Below are positions 4,240 to 6,814 of a stretch of 6,814 nucleotides of DNA, piece after piece (position 1 is the first letter of the stretch; each line of letters begins with the position of its first letter). The notes under the pieces were generated by a model. It ran no database searches, was not told where the DNA came from, and worked only from the letters and a program-made list of their open reading frames with translations. The position numbers were made by a program, and so were the translations under genes. This stretch comes from Candidatus Brocadiaceae bacterium (GTDB lineage Bacteria; Planctomycetota; Brocadiia; SM23-32). The stretch covers positions 1 through 6,814 of the forward strand of contig PUNP01000741.1 in assembly GCA_003551785.1 (NCBI GenBank), given 5' to 3'.

Positions 4240-6814
4240 TTACTGCTCACCGTCCATCTCAACCACTTCTTCCGGCAGCATAAGCTGCGAGGGACGGAGC
4301 GCTACATAAGGGGGGACATTGAGCAGTTGCCAGGCACCGCTTACTCCATCAATCATCCATACACGCCCGTCCTGCCCCTCCGGCACCTCGCATATAAAAT
4401 AACCGCCGCTGCGCGTGTCGGTGGTTATGTCCTCTCGCTCTTTCGCCCGGCGGAAATCGCGCCAGAAGCGAAAAACCGCCTCGCCGTCGGCGTCCCGAAT
4501 GTCACCGACCGGATTGGGCGTGTAAAAAGAAATCCGTTCCGTGCCCTTCGGCACGTAGAAGTAAACACTTTTCCAGTGTCTTGTATTAATCCGGCGGGTG
4601 GGGCCTATATATCGCGTGAACATCATGTTTTCGTCGCCGGTAAGCACCTTTGCAGCCCCCACACCACCGTCTACCTCTATGCGATGAAGGCCCTTGTGCG
4701 GCGTATGGAGCCTGACGAGCTCATCTTTGGTATCGGGAGGAAAGCTCTTTTCGACGACTACAAAATCCATCACGTCATCAATCGCCTTTTCGGAAAACAG
4801 GGTAACGTTGATGTTCCCCGCCCTGTCAGGCCACATTCCCCCGCCCGATATCGTAATTTCAACCTCAGCGGGTGCCTCATCCACCCATGTGAAAATTTCC
4901 TGCACTCCCTGCGGGGGGAGCCCGAACCCGTGCCGGCCGGGGGCACGCTCTGCGAGGCCGAGCGGTTTTGCTGCGGGGACCAGATTATCACTGAAAGTAA
5001 GGATTTCATAGTCGCCGACCTCGTTATTGGCTATACCATCCTCCAGAAACGCAAAAACGTCTTTATCCCCTATGGGGCGTATATCTTTCCAGGGATTCTC
5101 GTCGGCCGGAACGCCCCAAGAGGCTTTCTCGGGGAACTCCACCCTGCGCGGAAAAGCAAACAGCCCGTAGACGTTGACCATCATCGTCTTGCGCATCCGG
5201 AACGCATGGCGCAGCACCTCGCCGTAGGCATCGAGACGGGCTTCTTCTCCCTGCGCAGCGTTGAAATCCTTGAATAGTTCGACGTAACGGGTATAGAGTA
5301 TCAGGTGCTTTATCCGGCGTTGCACAGCATCTTCTTCGGTTTCCCGGAGCGCTTGATCGAGTTTTAGATACATCCTTCCCACCAGGTCCTCGGTAACCGA
5401 CATGCGCCGGTCTTCTTCATCAATACGATAAACCAGTCGATAGAAACGGTCCATCGGTTCCCGTGCCGCTGCGAACGTTTTCTCCAGAAAATCTTCATAG
5501 AGTTCATCGATCTTCCCTGATTCATCCGTATCCCACAGGAGTCGTGAAGCCACATAGGCACCGAGTCCGATCGCCCCGTTGCCGTGATGGGTGCCCGAGA
5601 CCATCATACGGGCGCCTCGCCTGTAGAAATCGGGGATAGTGCGCCGGAGATAGTTTAAATTGGAAACGCGCTGTCCATGCGGCAGAAAAGCGCTGATTAT
5701 GTTATTGTAGTATTCAAAAACGCCGAAGAAGCCGGCCCCGCCCCGTTCGGCCCAGGCCTCGAACAGTTCTTCCGGCTCCCATCCGCCCGTCAGGTGTCCG
5801 GCCGCCACACTTACCCCCACCTGTGGATGCACCTCTATTTCGGGAGGAGCGGTATGGAAATTGTACGCGTAAATACCCACATATTTTTCCCCCAGCCCGA
5901 GTTCGTTTATCGCTTCGGCCACTTCGTTGGCCAATGTTACCACCCGGTCGCTTACGCTTCCCATCTCCCCACACTCCTCACATTCGCACCAATTGCCGCC
6001 GTCGGAGGGGTCCATGCTGATACTCTTGCGATCGGGATTTTCTTTCATCACTTCTACGGCATGTTCGACTACCAGATTACGCAACCCGGGATTTGAGATG
6101 CATAGCTTGGTAGAACCTCCCACCCATTTTCTCTCTCCGTCGACCTTTGCATAAAAGTCAGGGTTTTCGTCAAACTTCTCCTGGTTTGCGCGGATAATGC
6201 CTCCGTAAGCATGTGTGCTTCGCACCAAAAACCCCTCTGCAAGGCGATTACGTCTCTGCCAGGTGGCATAAAGTTCCCCATCAACGAAACGGTCTTCACC
6301 GCGTGAAGTATGAGAATACAGCCTTCTTGCCACGTAATCCGGGCGCTCGAAATCGTCCACACTCACCCTGAGTTCTTCCCTTTCAGGGACGACCTCCCAC
6401 GCCTGCCCCGGGAAAAACTGGCGGTAACCCAGCCTGTAGAGGAAGTCCCATACGGCATGGGTTACGGCCTCAGGCGCTGCACCTATAAGCCGCACTCCGT
6501 CCGCGTGGGTTTGTATAAGATATTCTTCCCGGCGTTTAGGGTCGTCCGGGTCAAAATCAGGCTTCGAATCGGCTTCATCGAAGTGGGTGTGAAGGCCCAC
6601 GGCAATCCCCTCATTACCCTCTCCGGATATGACGGTAAATTCCGCTCCGGTTATCCGGTCGAGTTTCGCCGCCAGATCGGAGGCGGCTTGTTCAACCTTT
6701 TCACAGGCCTCCGGGGCAACAACCACATCATAATAAGCCTCTCCGCCGGAAGCCAGCACCACCTCCGTAGAGGCGTCTGCGTTCCTGACCGCCAAAAACA
6801 GAAAAAGCGCAAAC
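4240..6814 (-). CDS. Gene A: secreted DUF4838-type glycoside-hydrolase-like protein (5' end outside window)
   Basis: The frame is open from the right edge to TAA at 4240-4242, giving 857 visible residues. The true start lies beyond 6814: the first residues, FALFLFLAVRNADA, are the end of a signal peptide with ADA as a likely cleavage site after visible residue 14. Residues about 15-150 form the GH67/GH20-type N-terminal domain (FLYRLGYRQFFPG at 124-136, EVVPE). The DUF4838 region follows, with DFYAKVDGERK (about 219-229), KLCISNP and MDPSDGGNWCECEECG (267-282; Cys 276, 278, 281), SDR (288-290) and YVASRLLWD (420-428). The WCxCxxC cluster is the family hallmark and may bind metal, which is inference. 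The C-terminal region (about 610-850) is beta-rich and ends with LLNVPPYVALRP, unlike the module in gene B. It is probably extracytoplasmic and glycan-acting; substrate and catalytic residues are unknown. Confidence 0.9.
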   Translation of the reverse strand, partial: FALFLFLAVRNADASTEVVLASGGEAYYDVVVAPEACEKVEQAASDLAAKLDRITGAEFTVISGEGNEGIAVGLHTHFDEADSKPDFDPDDPKRREEYLIQTHADGVRLIGAAPEAVTHAVWDFLYRLGYRQFFPGQAWEVVPEREELRVSVDDFERPDYVARRLYSHTSRGEDRFVDGELYATWQRRNRLAEGFLVRSTHAYGGIIRANQEKFDENPDFYAKVDGERKWVGGSTKLCISNPGLRNLVVEHAVEVMKENPDRKSISMDPSDGGNWCECEECGEMGSVSDRVVTLANEVAEAINELGLGEKYVGIYAYNFHTAPPEIEVHPQVGVSVAAGHLTGGWEPEELFEAWAERGGAGFFGVFEYYNNIISAFLPHGQRVSNLNYLRRTIPDFYRRGARMMVSGTHHGNGAIGLGAYVASRLLWDTDESGKIDELYEDFLEKTFAAAREPMDRFYRLVYRIDEEDRRMSVTEDLVGRMYLKLDQALRETEEDAVQRRIKHLILYTRYVELFKDFNAAQGEEARLDAYGEVLRHAFRMRKTMMVNVYGLFAFPRRVEFPEKASWGVPADENPWKDIRPIGDKDVFAFLEDGIANNEVGDYEILTFSDNLVPAAKPLGLAERAPGRHGFGLPPQGVQEIFTWVDEAPAEVEITISGGGMWPDRAGNINVTLFSEKAIDDVMDFVVVEKSFPPDTKDELVRLHTPHKGLHRIEVDGGVGAAKVLTGDENMMFTRYIGPTRRINTRHWKSVYFYVPKGTERISFYTPNPVGDIRDADGEAVFRFWRDFRRAKEREDITTDTRSGGYFICEVPEGQDGRVWMIDGVSGAWQLLNVPPYVALRPSQLMLPEEVVEMDGEQ

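Noticed and set aside
4030..5277. Long plus-strand open frame (415 codons)
   Set aside because: It is antisense to gene A and the ankyrin fragment, whose proteins have clear family motifs. Its translation shows no recognisable domain.
6793..6795. TTG at 6795 as the start of gene A
   Set aside because: The frame stays open to the window edge, and the upstream residues FALFLF complete a signal-peptide core. The real start lies outside the window.

Overview
The window holds three large genes, all on the minus strand, for exported proteins of one family. I recognise them as DUF4838-type proteins: an N-terminal domain resembling that of alpha-glucuronidases (GH67) or hexosaminidases (GH20), followed by a barrel-like domain of unproven activity. 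In transcription order they are gene A (6814 to 4240, 5' end beyond the right edge), gene B (3899 to 1428, complete, 823 aa) and gene C (788 to 1, 3' end beyond the left edge). Each begins with a Sec signal peptide (only its end is visible in A), so the products act outside the cytoplasm. Expanded sets of such proteins are, from memory, typical of polysaccharide-degrading bacteria of the PVC group (Kiritimatiellota, Lentisphaerota, Verrucomicrobiota, Planctomycetota). A Gram-negative bacterium of that kind fits, but no taxonomic marker gene is present.

Layout, right to left. Gene A ends with TAA-TGA, and 6 nt later comes a fragment of an ankyrin-repeat gene (4233-4027) broken by an in-frame TGA. 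A 120-nt spacer then carries a small palindrome, a sigma70-like promoter with a 9-bp-period direct repeat, and a clear Shine-Dalgarno that places the start of gene B at 3899. Gene B ends at 1428 and is followed by a terminator-like hairpin. A 639-nt intergenic stretch separates B from C. It contains a promoter, a Shine-Dalgarno and a 48-codon ORF that runs through a very large hairpin (34-nt arms at 1081-1114 and 1147-1180), and then a good promoter for gene C.

The spacing and separate promoters suggest that B and C are transcribed independently rather than as one operon. B and C share 27 of 31 nt over part of their signal-peptide coding DNA, although their mature proteins are strongly diverged, so the cluster probably arose by old tandem duplication. 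A keeps the WCxCxxC motif of the family. B has lost it and has a C-terminal galactose-binding-like (jelly-roll) domain instead of A's C-terminal region. C stops at the window edge just before the motif. The simplest reading is a set of secreted proteins for handling a complex glycan, with divided substrates or roles. The substrate and catalytic activity cannot be read from the sequence.
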